Of a stretch of 64,000 nt of DNA, positions 16,272-25,707 are shown piece after piece. The notes beneath the pieces are model-generated. The model did no database searches and had not been told where the DNA came from. It saw only the letters and a list, made by a program, of their open reading frames with translations. Location: the NCBI RefSeq assembly GCF_019492055.1, contig NZ_JAICBX010000002.1, positions 1,488,001 to 1,552,000 of the forward strand, in the 5' to 3' direction. How positions within the stretch are numbered: the first letter of the stretch is position 1; each line of letters begins with the position of its first letter. The translations under genes were made by a program, and so were the position numbers. The stretch comes from Flavimaribacter sediminis (GTDB taxonomy: Bacteria; Pseudomonadota; Alphaproteobacteria; Rhizobiales; Rhizobiaceae).

Positions 16272-17837
16272 ATGTTTGAAAGCCTGCAGGACCGCCTCGG
16301 TTCCATTCTGAACGGACTGACCGGCCGTGGCGCGCTGTCCGACAAGGATGTGTCGGCTGCGCTGCGCGAAGTGCGCCGGGCGCTGCTCGAAGCCGACGTT
16401 GCGCTCGAAGTCGTGCGCGATTTTACCGACAAGGTGCGTGAGAAAGCCGTCGGCTCCGAGGTCCTCAAATCCATCAAGCCCGGCCAGATGGTCGTCAAGA
16501 TCGTCCATGACGAACTGGTCGAAATGCTGGGCTCCGAAGGTGTTGCAATCGATCTGAACGCGCCGTCTCCGGTCGTCGTTATGATGGTCGGCCTGCAGGG
16601 CTCGGGCAAGACCACGACCACCGGCAAGATCGCCGCGCGGCTGACCCAGCGCGACCGTCGCAAGGTGCTGATGGCCTCGCTCGACACGCGCCGTCCGGCG
16701 GCCCAGGAGCAATTGCGTCAGATCGGCGAGCAGACGGGCGTCGAAACCCTGCCGATCATTCCCGGTCAGTCGCCCACCGACATTGCCGGCCGCGCCGTCC
16801 AGGCGGCGAAGCTTGGCGGCCACGACGTCGTCATCCTCGATACGGCCGGCCGCACCCATATCGACGAGCCGTTGATGGTCGAGATGGCCAACATCCGGCA
16901 GAAGGCCAACCCGCATGAAATCCTGCTGGTGGCCGACGCCCTGACCGGTCAGGACGCCGTCAACCTCGCCCGCAATTTCGACGACCGCGTCGGAATTACC
17001 GGTCTCGTGCTGACCCGCATGGACGGCGACGGACGCGGCGGCGCGGCGCTTTCCATGCGCGCGGTCACCGGCAAGCCGATCAAGCTCATCGGCGTCGGCG
17101 AGAAGATGGACGCGCTCGAGGAATTCCATCCCAAGCGCATCGCCGACCGCATTCTTGGCATGGGCGATATCGTGTCGCTGGTCGAAAAGGCCGCCGAGAC
17201 GATCGATGCGGAAAAAGCGCAGGCCATGGCCGAGCGCATGAAGGCCGGCAAGTTCGATCTCAATGACCTGGAAGACCAGCTCAAGCAGATGCAGAAGCTC
17301 GGCGGCGTCGGGGGCATCATGGGCATGATGCCCGGCGTCGGCAAGATGAAGGACCAGATGGCGGCGGCCGGTGTCGACGATTCGATCTTCAAGCGCCAGC
17401 TCGCGATCATTTCCTCGATGACGCGCCGCGAACGCGCGCATCCCGAACTTCTGAAACATTCGCGTAAAAAGCGGATCGCCGCCGGATCCGGCACCAGCGC
17501 GGCTGACATCAACAAGCTGCTCAAGATGCATCGCCAGATGGGCGACATGATGAAATCCATGGGCGGCAAAGGCAAGAAGGGCGGCATGCTCGGCAAGATG
17601 ATGGGCGGTCTCGGCGGCGGCCTTGGAGGCATGGGCGGAATGGGCGGCATGCCGGACCTGTCCTCGATGGATCCGAAGCAGCTCGAGGCCCTGCAGAAAC
17701 AGGCTCAGGCGGCGGGTCTCGGCAAGGGGAGCGGAGGGCTTCCCGGTCTTGGAGGAGGAATGCCCGGAGCGGGCGGATTGCCGGGGCTTGGCGGCCCGCG
17801 GCTTCCCGGATTGCCCGGCGTTCAGAAAAAGAAGTGA
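16272..17837 (+). CDS. ffh: Signal recognition particle protein Ffh
   Basis: A 521-residue SRP54-type GTPase that binds signal peptides and 4.5S RNA and delivers ribosomes to FtsY. The order is N domain (1-95), G domain with P-loop GLQGSGKT (107-114), then DTAGRTH and TRMDGDGRGG, and C-terminal methionine-rich M domain (about 330-450). The tail is an unusually long glycine/methionine/leucine-rich extension (about 455-521) built of GGLGG and PGLPG-like runs. Such tails occur in alphaproteobacterial Ffh. It is first of the ffh-chorismate mutase-rpsP-rimM-trmD-rplS series. Confidence 0.97.
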   Translation: MFESLQDRLGSILNGLTGRGALSDKDVSAALREVRRALLEADVALEVVRDFTDKVREKAVGSEVLKSIKPGQMVVKIVHDELVEMLGSEGVAIDLNAPSPVVVMMVGLQGSGKTTTTGKIAARLTQRDRRKVLMASLDTRRPAAQEQLRQIGEQTGVETLPIIPGQSPTDIAGRAVQAAKLGGHDVVILDTAGRTHIDEPLMVEMANIRQKANPHEILLVADALTGQDAVNLARNFDDRVGITGLVLTRMDGDGRGGAALSMRAVTGKPIKLIGVGEKMDALEEFHPKRIADRILGMGDIVSLVEKAAETIDAEKAQAMAERMKAGKFDLNDLEDQLKQMQKLGGVGGIMGMMPGVGKMKDQMAAAGVDDSIFKRQLAIISSMTRRERAHPELLKHSRKKRIAAGSGTSAADINKLLKMHRQMGDMMKSMGGKGKKGGMLGKMMGGLGGGLGGMGGMGGMPDLSSMDPKQLEALQKQAQAAGLGKGSGGLPGLGGGMPGAGGLPGLGGPRLPGLPGVQKKK

Positions 17838-17844
17838 GAGGACA

Positions 17845-18147
17845 ATGAGCACCGATCCGCAACAGCAGCTCGCCGAGCTCCGCCGCTCCATCGACAATTT
17901 CGACGCGGCGCTGATCCATATTCTTGCGGAACGGTTCCGCTGCACCCAGGCCGTCGGACGCCTCAAGGCGGAATTCGACATGCCGCCGGCCGATCCGGAC
18001 CGGGAGAAGACACAGGTCGAACGGTTGAGGCGTCTCGCCGCGGAAGCCGATCTCGACACCGATTTCGCCGAGGCGTTCCTGAACTTCATCATCAAGGAAG
18101 TCATCCGGCACCACGAAGCTTTTCGCGAGGAGGCGGCGGCCAGATAG
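17845..18147 (+). CDS. Chorismate mutase (AroQ type)
   Basis: A 100-residue all-helical AroQ-class chorismate mutase domain: LAELRRSIDNFDAALIHILA (helix 1, with the active-site arginine), RFRCTQAVGRLKAEFDMPPA with the conserved lysine, then DREKTQVERL and NFIIKEVIRHHE. It converts chorismate to prephenate for tyrosine and phenylalanine synthesis. The ATG at 17845 has GAGAGGACA immediately upstream; the longer frame in the same register covers the ffh tail. The gene starts 7 bases after ffh. This pairing of ffh and a monofunctional chorismate mutase is common in Hyphomicrobiales. Confidence 0.92.
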   Translation: MSTDPQQQLAELRRSIDNFDAALIHILAERFRCTQAVGRLKAEFDMPPADPDREKTQVERLRRLAAEADLDTDFAEAFLNFIIKEVIRHHEAFREEAAAR

Positions 18148-18225
18148 CCGCGCGCAGACGCGAACGGAACAGGCCGCCGCGGCGGTCGTAAACAAAAACG
18201 AACGAGTAACGAAGGAATAGAACTC

Positions 18226-18621
18226 ATGGCACTGAAAATTCGTCTGGCCCGTGGCGGCTCCAAAAAGCGTCCCTACTATCATGTCGTCGTCGCCGACGTG
18301 CGTTCGCCGCGCGACGGCCGCTTTATCGAAAGACTTGGCATGTGGAACCCGATGCTCCCGAAGGACGCCCAGCGCGTCGAACTGAACGAGGAGCGCGTCA
18401 AGCACTGGCTGGATCAGGGCGCGAAGCCGACCGACCGCGTGCTGCGCTTCCTGGATGAGGCTGGCCTCGCCAAGCGTCCCGCCCGCAACAATCCGAACAA
18501 GGCTCTGCCCGGCAAGAAGGCGCAGGAGCGCATCGACGAGCAGAAGGCCAAGGCAGAAGAAGCGGCTGCAGCCGCCGCCGCTGCCGAAGAGGCTCCCGCC
18601 GAGGAAGCCGCCGCCGAATAG
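18226..18621 (+). CDS. rpsP: 30S ribosomal protein S16
   Basis: A 131-residue S16. The conserved core (residues 1-85) begins [20 protein letters not shown] and includes [12 protein letters not shown] and [22 protein letters not shown]-terminal extension rich in A, E and K (about 95-131) is longer than in Escherichia coli (82 residues) but normal for Hyphomicrobiales. A GAAGGAATAG ribosome-binding site precedes the ATG. It assembles the 30S 5' domain. Next in order are rimM, trmD and rplS. Confidence 0.97.
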   Translation: MALKIRLARGGSKKRPYYHVVVADVRSPRDGRFIERLGMWNPMLPKDAQRVELNEERVKHWLDQGAKPTDRVLRFLDEAGLAKRPARNNPNKALPGKKAQERIDEQKAKAEEAAAAAAAAEEAPAEEAAAE

Positions 18622-18678
18622 GCGGCGGGACGGAGCGGCGGGCCAGGCGGTTCCCGCTCCCTATGGATCTGACTGCGG

Positions 18679-19266
18679 ATGTCGGGCGGCAAACAACCGG
18701 TGCTCATGGCTGTGATCGGCGCGCCGCACGGCGTCAGGGGAGAGGTGCGGGTCAAGCCCTTCGGCGAAGACCCGCTTGCGCTTGGCGACTACGGACCGCT
18801 GTTCGACGACAAGGGCAATACCTATCAAGTCAAGGCGATCCGGCCCTCCAAAACGGTCGTCGTCGTGCGCTTCGACGCAGTCAACAGCCGGGAGCAGGCC
18901 GAAGCCCTGAACGGAACCGAGCTCTTCATCGATCGGTCCCGCCTGCCGGATGACGCGCTCGACGATGACGAGTATTTCCAGGCCGATCTCATCGGGATGA
19001 CCGTCCGCGACGCCGAGGCGAAGGATTACGGACAGGTAATCGCCATTCACGATTTCGGCGGCGGCGACATTATCGAGCTTCGCAAGGGCGACGCCCGTTC
19101 GGTGATGATCCCATTCAACGGGGACGCGGTCACGGACATCGATATGGAAGGCCGGATAATAATGGTTTCGCCGCTCGCGGCGGGCCTCGAAGACGAAGGC
19201 GAGCCAGGTCCTGGCAGCCGCAAGCGGCGTCCGCCGCGCCGCAAGCAGGCGGAGCAGGGCGATTGA
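18679..19266 (+). CDS. rimM: Ribosome maturation factor RimM
   Basis: A 195-residue RimM. The N-terminal barrel contains [20 protein letters not shown] (about 14-33) and [10 protein letters not shown]; the C-terminal PRC-barrel has the conserved [13 protein letters not shown] and FGGGDIIEL with [14 protein letters not shown]. RimM helps mature the 16S 3' domain around S19. A basic C-terminal tail ending in [13 protein letters not shown] extends past the usual end. The stop overlaps the TTG start of trmD by three bases, so translation is coupled. Confidence 0.95.
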   Translation: MSGGKQPVLMAVIGAPHGVRGEVRVKPFGEDPLALGDYGPLFDDKGNTYQVKAIRPSKTVVVVRFDAVNSREQAEALNGTELFIDRSRLPDDALDDDEYFQADLIGMTVRDAEAKDYGQVIAIHDFGGGDIIELRKGDARSVMIPFNGDAVTDIDMEGRIIMVSPLAAGLEDEGEPGPGSRKRRPPRRKQAEQGD

Positions 19267-19967
19267 GTTTCCGCGCGAGCCTTCTCACCCTCTATCCGCA
19301 GATGTTTCCGGGGCCGTTGTCCGTGTCGCTCGCCGGCCGGGCGCTCGAGCGCGGCGACTGGTCGCTTGAAACCGTCCAGATCCGCGATTTTGCGACCGAC
19401 CGGCATCGCAGCGTCGACGACACGCCGGCCGGCGGCGGCGCCGGCATGGTGCTCAAGGCCGACGTGCTGGCCCGCGCGATCGATCATGCAAGCCCTGAGG
19501 GCGACGCGCGGCCAAGGCTTCTCATGAGCCCGCGCGGCGCGCCGCTGACCCAGGAGCGCGTGCGCGCGCTGGCGAAGGGCGAAGGCGTCGTCATCGTCTG
19601 CGGCCGTTTCGAGGGCGTCGACCAGCGGGTGATCGACGGCCGCGATCTGGAAGAGGTTTCGGTCGGCGACTATGTCCTGTCCGGCGGCGAGCCGGCGGCG
19701 ATTGTCATGCTCGACGCGATCGTGCGGCTTTTGCCCGGCGTCATGGGCAATGCGCATTCCGGGCAGTCGGAAAGTTTCGAAAACGACCTTCTCGAGTATC
19801 CGCAATACACGAAGCCGCAGGTCTTCGAGGCACGGCCGATTCCGGACGTGCTGTTGTCCGGCAACCATGCGGAGATCGACCGCTGGCGCCGGGAGCAGGC
19901 GGAGGCGTTGACCATGCGTCGCCGTCCGGACCTTCGCGAACGCAAAAAAAACCTGCAAAAGGGATGA
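19263..19967 (+). CDS. trmD: tRNA (guanine-N1)-methyltransferase TrmD
   Basis: A 234-residue SPOUT-class methyltransferase forming m1G37 in tRNA, which prevents +1 frameshifting. Conserved stretches are [51 protein letters not shown] and the knot region [20 protein letters not shown]. The start is the TTG at 19263, inside the rimM stop (TTGA); no ATG or GTG fits the conserved N-terminus better. It is followed by 168 bases and then rplS. Confidence 0.94.
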   Translation: MSFRASLLTLYPQMFPGPLSVSLAGRALERGDWSLETVQIRDFATDRHRSVDDTPAGGGAGMVLKADVLARAIDHASPEGDARPRLLMSPRGAPLTQERVRALAKGEGVVIVCGRFEGVDQRVIDGRDLEEVSVGDYVLSGGEPAAIVMLDAIVRLLPGVMGNAHSGQSESFENDLLEYPQYTKPQVFEARPIPDVLLSGNHAEIDRWRREQAEALTMRRRPDLRERKKNLQKG

Positions 19968-20135
19968 CATGGCGGGGTTCATGGTGTAATAGCCCCGGCA
20001 ATTCGGACCAATCCGAGAACCATCAAGCAAAGAATGGCGTAAACGCTCCTGCCGTAAAGGCGCCCCTTGAGGCTTTGACCAAGAGGACATTCGAGAGCGC
20101 TCTGGCTGTTTCAGAAGAAAGAAAGGTCAAGGGCC

Positions 20136-20696
20136 ATGGATATTATCCGTGAAATCGAGGCTGAGGAAGCCGCGCGTATCGAAGCAAAACGCAAACTGCC
20201 GGAGTTTTCCGCCGGCGACACCGTGCGCGTTCTGGTTCGCGTGACGGAAGGAACGCGCACCCGCGTTCAGGCCTATGAAGGCGTCTGCATCGCACGCTCC
20301 GGCGGCGGCATCAACGAGAACTTCACTGTTCGCAAGATTTCCTATGGCGAAGGCGTCGAGCGCGTTTTCCCGGTCTACTCGCCGCTGGTCGAAGGCGTCG
20401 AGGTCGTGCGCCGCGGCAAGGTCCGTCGCGCCAAGCTCTATTATCTGCGTGACCGCCGCGGCAAGTCTGCGCGCATCACCGAAAACACCAATGTTCGCGC
20501 GCGCAAGCTGAACGAAGCCGAGCGCAAGGCGATCGCCGACGAAAAGGCCCGTATCGAGGCCGAAAAGATCGCAGCCGCTGAAGCGCTGGCGGCCGAAAAG
20601 GCAGCCGCGGAAGCCGCTGAAAAGGAAGCAGCCGCAAAGGCGGCGGCCGAAGCAGCGGCAGCAGAAGAAGCGCCGGCTGAAAACAGCGGCGAATAA
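20136..20696 (+). CDS. rplS: 50S ribosomal protein L19
   Basis: A 186-residue L19. The core (1-125) has [59 protein letters not shown] and [20 protein letters not shown]. The remaining 60 residues are an alanine/glutamate/lysine-rich extension ([20 protein letters not shown]), normal for the order. GAAAGGTCAAGGG precedes the start. L19 sits at the 30S-50S interface. A clear terminator follows, ending the ribosomal series. Confidence 0.97.
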   Translation: MDIIREIEAEEAARIEAKRKLPEFSAGDTVRVLVRVTEGTRTRVQAYEGVCIARSGGGINENFTVRKISYGEGVERVFPVYSPLVEGVEVVRRGKVRRAKLYYLRDRRGKSARITENTNVRARKLNEAERKAIADEKARIEAEKIAAAEALAAEKAAAEAAEKEAAAKAAAEAAAAEEAPAENSGE

Positions 20697-20723
20697 GCCT
20701 CCGCCATCTTTCACAGATTATCG

Positions 20724-20757
20724 AACGCGCCTCCTGTCGGGGGCGCGTTTTGTTTTG
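20724..20757 (+). terminator. Rho-independent terminator after rplS
   Basis: AACGCGCC and GGCGCGTT arms around a CTCCTGTCGGG loop, followed by a T-rich tract (TTTTGTTTT). It closes the rpsP-rimM-trmD-rplS transcript. Confidence 0.85.
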
Positions 20758-20883
20758 GGGGACCGAATACCAGGCGCCGTCTGAATAACTTGTGCAGTCC
20801 GTCGATTTCATGGAAAGATGAGACATCGGCGCCGGCCCCGTTCGGCGCAGCCTGCGATATATTCGTTTCATCGGGAGACATCC

Positions 20884-21681
20884 ATGACACTGTTCAAGAC
20901 AGCTTTCACAGCCCTTGCCGCGCTTGCGGTCTCCACGGCCGCCGCCGTCGCCTCCGAACTTCCGGATTTCGGCGGACGCAATATCGTCGTGGTGACGGAG
21001 AACGCCTATCCGCCGCTGCAATTCATCGATCCGAAGACCGGCGATCAGATCGGCTGGGAATATGATGCGATGAACGAGATCGCGAAGCGGCTCAATATCA
21101 ACGTCAGCTACCAGAACACGAGCTGGGATGCGATGATTCAGGCGGTCTCCGACGGTCAGTACGATATCGGCATGACCGGCATCACCATCAAGGAAGACCG
21201 CAAGGAGAAGGTGGATTTTTCCGATCCCTATATGCGGTCGCAGATGTTCATGCTGGTGCGCGGCGATGAAGAGCGGTTCAGCGACGCCGCCTCGTTCGCC
21301 GCCTTCGAAGACGGCCTCGTCGGCGCACAGGCCGGCACCACGCCGTTCTATGTCGCCGTCTATGACGTGCTCGACGGCGACGAACAGAACCCGCGCATCA
21401 AGTTGTTCGAGACTTTCGGCGCCCAGGTTCAGGCGCTGCGCACCGGCGATATCGATCTCGTGCTGACCGACGGCACGGCGGGCGAAGGCTACGTGAAGGC
21501 GTCCGACGGCGCCCTCAAACTGGTTGGCGAGCCGCTCGGCACGGAAGATTTCGGCTTTATCTTCCCCAAGGGCACGGATCTGGTCGAGCCGATCAATGCG
21601 GCGATCGCCGCAATGAAGGAAGACGGTTCGATCGACGCGCTGAACAAGAAGTGGTTCCTGGATTACGAGCTCGGCAAATAG
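20884..21681 (+). CDS. Amino-acid ABC transporter, periplasmic substrate-binding protein
   Basis: A 265-residue exported protein of the type-3 solute-binding family. A signal peptide (1-23, [20 protein letters not shown], cut near VAS) precedes the binding fold: [55 protein letters not shown] with the R in [14 protein letters not shown], and [20 protein letters not shown]. These are the glutamine/cystine/arginine-type features. It feeds the permease 28 bases downstream. No ATP-binding subunit gene is found in the window, so the ATPase must be encoded elsewhere or shared. Confidence 0.92.
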   Translation: MTLFKTAFTALAALAVSTAAAVASELPDFGGRNIVVVTENAYPPLQFIDPKTGDQIGWEYDAMNEIAKRLNINVSYQNTSWDAMIQAVSDGQYDIGMTGITIKEDRKEKVDFSDPYMRSQMFMLVRGDEERFSDAASFAAFEDGLVGAQAGTTPFYVAVYDVLDGDEQNPRIKLFETFGAQVQALRTGDIDLVLTDGTAGEGYVKASDGALKLVGEPLGTEDFGFIFPKGTDLVEPINAAIAAMKEDGSIDALNKKWFLDYELGK

Positions 21682-21709
21682 GCGGATTTGACGCCCGCCC
21701 CGGTCGACC

Positions 21710-22534
21710 ATGAGCGCAAGGCGCAGCTCTGGCGACGGTGATTTTCCCTACTGGCTCGTCGCGGCCGTAGTCGCCGCCGTCGTGATCGCGGTCGTCATCG
21801 TCGGAGACGATCTCTATCGCCAGGTTTTCGCCGTCGTTTCCAAAGGCGTGTGGATCACCATCTTCGTGACGGTGGTGGCCTTTGCGCTCGCCTCCGCCCT
21901 CGGCCTGCTGCTCGCCGTCATGGGACTGTCGCAATCGATTGTCCTTCGCCAGACGGCGCGCTTCTACGTCGAGATCATTCGCGGCGTGCCGATCCTGGTC
22001 CTGCTGTTCTATATCGCTTTCGTCGGCGCGCCGGGCTTCGTCCATTTGTGGAACTGGCTCACCCTGCCGCTGCAGAGCGCAGGCTTGGTCGAGCCGCTGC
22101 TGGTGCGGGACGTTTCGCTTCTGTGGCGAGCGATCATTTCCCTGATGATCGGCTATTCGGCCTTCATATCGGAGGTTTTCAGGGCCGGCATCATGGCGGT
22201 GGACGAGGGGCAGGTGGAGGCGGCGAAGGCGCTCGGCCTGAGCCGCTGGCAGCGATTTCGGCTGATCGTCATGCCGCAGGCGCTGCGCACCATACTGCCG
22301 CCGCTCGGCAACGATTTCGTGGCGCTGGTCAAGGATTCCTCGCTGGTGTCGGTCCTCGGCGTCGCCGACCTCACGCAGATGGGAAAGGTCTATGCGTCGG
22401 GCTCCTTCCGGTTCTTCGAAACCTATTCCGTCGTCGCCTACATCTACCTCATCCTGACGATCGGACTGTCCCTTGCGTTGCGGGGGCTGGAGAGAAGACT
22501 CCGTAAAGCCAGCCGCGCTCAGGGCAATGCCTGA
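21710..22534 (+). CDS. Amino-acid ABC transporter permease (HisM/GlnP family)
   Basis: A 274-residue inner-membrane permease. After a first helix (about 12-32) it shows the HEQRO-type core FYVEIIRGVPILVLLFYIAF, and the EAA loop EAAKALGLSRWQRFRLIVMP followed by LPPLGNDFVALVKDSSLVSV, which contacts the ATPase. About six membrane helices. It follows the binding-protein gene by 28 bases as the second half of a two-gene operon; the long stretch to leuC (about 410 bases) has no ATPase gene. Confidence 0.92.
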   Translation: MSARRSSGDGDFPYWLVAAVVAAVVIAVVIVGDDLYRQVFAVVSKGVWITIFVTVVAFALASALGLLLAVMGLSQSIVLRQTARFYVEIIRGVPILVLLFYIAFVGAPGFVHLWNWLTLPLQSAGLVEPLLVRDVSLLWRAIISLMIGYSAFISEVFRAGIMAVDEGQVEAAKALGLSRWQRFRLIVMPQALRTILPPLGNDFVALVKDSSLVSVLGVADLTQMGKVYASGSFRFFETYSVVAYIYLILTIGLSLALRGLERRLRKASRAQGNA

Positions 22535-22723
22535 TTGCCGAGGCGGAGAAAGCTTGATATGAACCGTCCACCATGCGTGGATTGATCAGACAAGCCCTGA
22601 CCTTTTTCGGACCCGTTCGACACCGTACGTCGACGGCGTTTCTGCCTGTGCATGATCACAAACGGTTGCCTGGTCGGTTCTTTGCGCGGCTCAAGCATTC
22701 GCACGGCTTCCTATCGGCGCCCC

Positions 22724-22775
22724 AAATCTGAAGTTCCTTGCTCCATGCAACGCCCCTTGACTGAACTTCCGATTT
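22724..22775. repeat. Dispersed hairpin repeat, copy A
   Basis: Inverted arms AAATCTGAAGTTCC (22724-22737) and GAACTTCCGATTT (22763-22775) around a 25-base loop. The arms match those of copies B and C, but the loop is different. Confidence 0.5.
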
Positions 22776-22817
22776 GATAGAAGCGCCGGCAGGATAATGT
22801 CGCCGGAGTGGTTATCG

Positions 22818-22874
22818 GATTTGAAGTTCCCGTATGAGACTGCTGAAATGATCAAGGAACGTCATACTCAAATC
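22818..22874. repeat. Dispersed hairpin repeat, copy B
   Basis: Arms GATTTGAAGTTCC (22818-22830) and GGAAC..CAAATC (22856-22874). The inner sequence AGACTGCTGAAATGAT matches AGACTGTTGAAATGAT in copy C (45313-45363). It ends about 70 bases before leuC. Confidence 0.6.
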
Positions 22875-22946
22875 ACCAGAGGCTGACGAAAGGGCTTCGC
22901 CCCTGACGGATACCTCGGATACGCTCGCAATTTTCGGAACAAACCT

Positions 22947-24356
22947 ATGACAAAACCAAGGACACTGTACGACAAGATCTGGGACGACCACCTGGTGGAC
23001 GAGCAGGATGACGGAACCTGTCTGCTCTATATCGATCGCCATCTTGTGCATGAAGTCACCAGCCCGCAGGCTTTCGAAGGCCTGCGTGACACCGGACGGC
23101 GCGTTCGCCATCCCTCCCGCACGCTCGCTGTCGTCGACCACAACGTACCGACGACGCCGGACCGCGTGAACGGCATCAAGAACGAGGAAAGCCGCATTCA
23201 GGTCGAGGCGCTGGCCAAAAACGCCGCCGAGTTCGACCTGCAATATTTCAACGAGGCGGACATCCGCCAGGGCATCGTCCACATCGTTGGCCCCGAGCAG
23301 GGATTTACGCTGCCCGGAACCACAATCGTGTGCGGCGACAGCCACACCTCCACCCATGGCGCATTCGGCGCTCTTGCGCACGGCATCGGCACGTCCGAGG
23401 TCGAGCATGTGCTGGCCACGCAGACCCTGATCCAGAAAAAGGCCAGGAACATGCTGGTTCGGGTGGACAATTCGCTGCCCGAAGGCGTGACGGCCAAGGA
23501 TATCATCCTGGCGATCATCGGCGAGATCGGCACCGCTGGCGGCACCGGCCACGTCATCGAATTCGCCGGGCAGGCGATCACGGAGCTGACGATGGAAGGC
23601 CGCATGACGGTCTGCAACATGACGATCGAGGGCGGCGCCCGCGCCGGACTGATCGCGCCCGATGAAAAGGCTTTCGAATATCTCAAGGACCGTCCCATGT
23701 CGCCGAAGGGCGAGCATTGGGAACAGGCCGTCGCCCATTGGCGCACCCTGAAATCGGACGAAGGCGCGCATTTCGACAAGACCATCGTTCTCGACGCCCA
23801 AAGCCTGCCGCCCATCGTCTCCTGGGGGTCTTCACCGGAAGACGTGATCGCCGTAACCGGCGTTGTGCCCAATCCGGCTGATATTCCGGAGGAAACAAAG
23901 CGCGCCTCGAAGAAGCGGGCGCTTGCCTATATGGGGCTGGAGCCGGGCACGAAGATCACCGATATCGAGATCGATCGAGTTTTCATCGGTTCGTGCACGA
24001 ACGGCCGCATCGAAGATCTTCGCGCCGCCGCGAAGATGGCCGAGGGACGCAAGGTGCATGAGCGCGTCAGCGCCATGGTCGTTCCGGGCTCCGGTCTGGT
24101 CAAGGCCCAGGCCGAAGCCGAAGGTCTGGACAAGGTTTTCCTTGAGGCCGGCTTTGAATGGCGTGAACCGGGTTGTTCCATGTGTCTCGCCATGAACGAT
24201 GACAGGCTGAAGCCGGAAGAACGCTGCGCGTCGACCTCGAACCGCAATTTCGAGGGCCGGCAGGGCTATCGCGGGCGCACCCATCTCGTCTCGCCGGCGA
24301 TGGCGGCCGCCGCCGCCGTCGCAGGTCGCTTCGTCGATATCCGCGATTGGAAGTAA
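22947..24356 (+). CDS. leuC: 3-isopropylmalate dehydratase, large subunit
   Basis: A 469-residue aconitase-family subunit for the second step of leucine synthesis, isomerising 2- to 3-isopropylmalate with LeuD. Visible motifs are [46 protein letters not shown] (first cluster cysteine) and [11 protein letters not shown] (second and third 4Fe-4S cysteines), and [10 protein letters not shown] near the end. The full length and all three ligands are intact. leuD is not in the window; leuC after rplS is typical of Rhizobiaceae-like genomes. A hairpin follows the stop. Confidence 0.96.
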   Translation: MTKPRTLYDKIWDDHLVDEQDDGTCLLYIDRHLVHEVTSPQAFEGLRDTGRRVRHPSRTLAVVDHNVPTTPDRVNGIKNEESRIQVEALAKNAAEFDLQYFNEADIRQGIVHIVGPEQGFTLPGTTIVCGDSHTSTHGAFGALAHGIGTSEVEHVLATQTLIQKKARNMLVRVDNSLPEGVTAKDIILAIIGEIGTAGGTGHVIEFAGQAITELTMEGRMTVCNMTIEGGARAGLIAPDEKAFEYLKDRPMSPKGEHWEQAVAHWRTLKSDEGAHFDKTIVLDAQSLPPIVSWGSSPEDVIAVTGVVPNPADIPEETKRASKKRALAYMGLEPGTKITDIEIDRVFIGSCTNGRIEDLRAAAKMAEGRKVHERVSAMVVPGSGLVKAQAEAEGLDKVFLEAGFEWREPGCSMCLAMNDDRLKPEERCASTSNRNFEGRQGYRGRTHLVSPAMAAAAAVAGRFVDIRDWK

Positions 24357-24363
24357 TTGAAAT

Positions 24364-24393
24364 CCCGCAGCGGCTCGAAAGAGTCGCTGCGGG
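24364..24393. terminator. Bidirectional hairpin between leuC and a convergent gene
   Basis: A 13-base-pair stem (CCCGCAGCGGCTC with GAGTCGCTGCGGG, one G-T pair) closed by a GAAA tetraloop. No T-run follows on the plus strand. It lies between the convergent ends of leuC (24356) and the exported-protein gene (24402), so it may stop transcription from both sides or protect 3' ends. Confidence 0.6.
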
Positions 24394-24401
24394 GTCCGCC
24401 C

Positions 24402-24815
24402 TTACGGGCGGATGATGCAGACGCCGCTTGCTTTATCGCAATCCTCGTTCGGCGTATCTTTTCCCACTTCGATGATCTTCATTCCCTGCGGTGGTTGGGC
24501 GTCAGCCTGGCCCGGAGGCGGCGCCGGAAGATAGCCGTAGGCGCCCTGATAATAGAAATAGTTGCCGTTGCCGCGAAACCGCTCTCCGGCCAGTGCGCCG
24601 GCATAGGTGCCGATGCCGGGTATGCGGGTCGGCAGGCCAACCGCGCCGGAGCCTTCATAGGCCTGTCCTGAACCCCGGTAGCCAGGATTTTTGCCGCCCT
24701 TGCCGTCCCTTGCCAGCGCAGGATCGACGACAGCGCAGGTTAGTACGGCGAACGCTGCGAAGCCGCAGGCGATCGCTTTGAACGTCGGGTTGTGTCGGTG
24801 ACGCCGGTTCGGCAT
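24402..24815 (-). CDS. Hypothetical exported protein
   Basis: A 137-residue protein of unknown function. After a basic N-terminus (MPNRRHRHN) a hydrophobic segment (about residues 12-33, AIACGFAAFAVLTCAV) ends in a likely signal peptidase site after ALA. The mature part is rich in G, Y, N and P, and two cysteines near the C-terminus (EDCDKASGVC) could form a disulfide. The start at 24815 is used because the longer frame to 24881 adds residues ahead of the signal peptide. It converges with leuC. Confidence 0.65.
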   Translation of the reverse strand: MPNRRHRHNPTFKAIACGFAAFAVLTCAVVDPALARDGKGGKNPGYRGSGQAYEGSGAVGLPTRIPGIGTYAGALAGERFRGNGNYFYYQGAYGYLPAPPPGQADAQPPQGMKIIEVGKDTPNEDCDKASGVCIIRP

Positions 24816-24997
24816 GGAATTTCCCGCAACTGGATGTGCCGCATCCTGTTCTACAAAACATAATGCGGCGTCCGGTTGCAAGCCACCACGCCGCGCGTAA
24901 AGCTTTTGTTAGGGTTAACGGCATGATATTCGGCGGCGCAAACTCATCGATGCAGCGGCTTGACGCAGCCTGCGCTTTGTCACAAACAGGACGGATC

Positions 24998-25456
24998 ATG
25001 AGCACTGAACCGGACATCGATATTTCACCGCTGCGCTTGACCAACGCGCATGAGCTGGCCCCCCTGATCGCCGCCTACGCCCAGTCGCTGAAGCGCGGCG
25101 CGCCGCGGCGACCGGACGAGTTCTACGCCGAAAGCCTGCTGCAGGATCGCGTCGCGGAAATCCTCGGGGCGCGGCTGGATGGCGAACTGGTCGGTTTTCT
25201 GATTTTCTATGATCTTCCCGAACCAGTGTCCGGTCTGCGGCAAGGCCAGGTCGATCACCTCTATGTCCGTGACGATCACCGCGGCAAGGGCATCGCGAAA
25301 GCGATGGTCGACCTGCTGTCGGACGACGCGGAAGCGCGCGGCTGGAGCAAGCTCGTTCTGAATACGCCGCGCAATCCCGATTTCGGCCGCAAACTGTATG
25401 AAAAGATCGCCGCCACCGCCGACTGGTCCAGCTTCATCATCCGTTTCGACCGCTGA
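24998..25456 (+). CDS. GNAT family N-acetyltransferase
   Basis: A 152-residue GNAT enzyme. It includes GFLIFYDLPEP (beta4), the acetyl-CoA pyrophosphate-binding pattern in VDHLYVRDDHRGKGIAKAMV (R-x-x-G-x-G/A), and a C-terminal FGRKLYEKIAA. The acceptor substrate is unknown. The ATG at 24998 has ACAGGACGG 7 bases upstream; the longer frame to 24836 is rejected. It precedes the sdh operon by 250 bases and appears independent of it. Confidence 0.85.
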   Translation: MSTEPDIDISPLRLTNAHELAPLIAAYAQSLKRGAPRRPDEFYAESLLQDRVAEILGARLDGELVGFLIFYDLPEPVSGLRQGQVDHLYVRDDHRGKGIAKAMVDLLSDDAEARGWSKLVLNTPRNPDFGRKLYEKIAATADWSSFIIRFDR

Positions 25457-25547
25457 CAGGCCAAATCGCGGCGCTTCGAAAAAAAAGTTTTCAGGCGCGA
25501 TTTTTCCGAATCGGCGTCGACTGACGCCTTTCAATCGATTTGGAAAC

Positions 25548-25557
25548 GTTCTAGAAC
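25548..25557. promoter_or_regulatory. Palindrome upstream of sdhC
   Basis: Perfect palindrome GTTCTAGAAC, 150 bases before the sdhC start and upstream of the promoter candidate at 25612. Symmetry and position fit an operator or activator site, but the binding protein is unknown. Confidence 0.25.
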
Positions 25558-25611
25558 ACGAGTGCTGGATTTTTCGCAGCGATTTAACCGTTTTAGCAGC
25601 TTTTGGCGGCT

Positions 25612-25640
25612 TTGACGCGGTGCAACGAAGCGATTAATAA
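25612..25640 (+). promoter_or_regulatory. Promoter candidate for sdhCDAB
   Basis: TTGACG (25612-25617) as a -35 box, a 17-base spacer, then TAATAA (25635-25640) as a weak -10. It is about 70 bases before the sdhC start and is the best sigma-70-like pair in the 250-base upstream region. Confidence 0.4.
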
Positions 25641-25707
25641 CAGTGTCCCGCCGGGTGGTTGCAGCCAACGCCGCGCGGACAGTCCGTTGAAATCATTCGG
25701 AGGCCCC

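Larger units (their letters stand above)
22535..22946. other. Intergenic region between permease and leuC
   Basis: About 410 bases. No ORF has support on either strand. The right half holds two copies of a hairpin-forming repeat (listed separately at 22724-22775 and 22818-22874); the left half shows nothing recognisable. The leuC promoter must lie here but no convincing -35/-10 pair was found. Confidence 0.5.

Noticed and set aside
16056-18263. 735-codon minus-strand frame opposite ffh and chorismate mutase
   Set aside because: It is the antisense shadow of high-GC ffh coding sequence, with biased composition, no family match and no ribosome-binding site.
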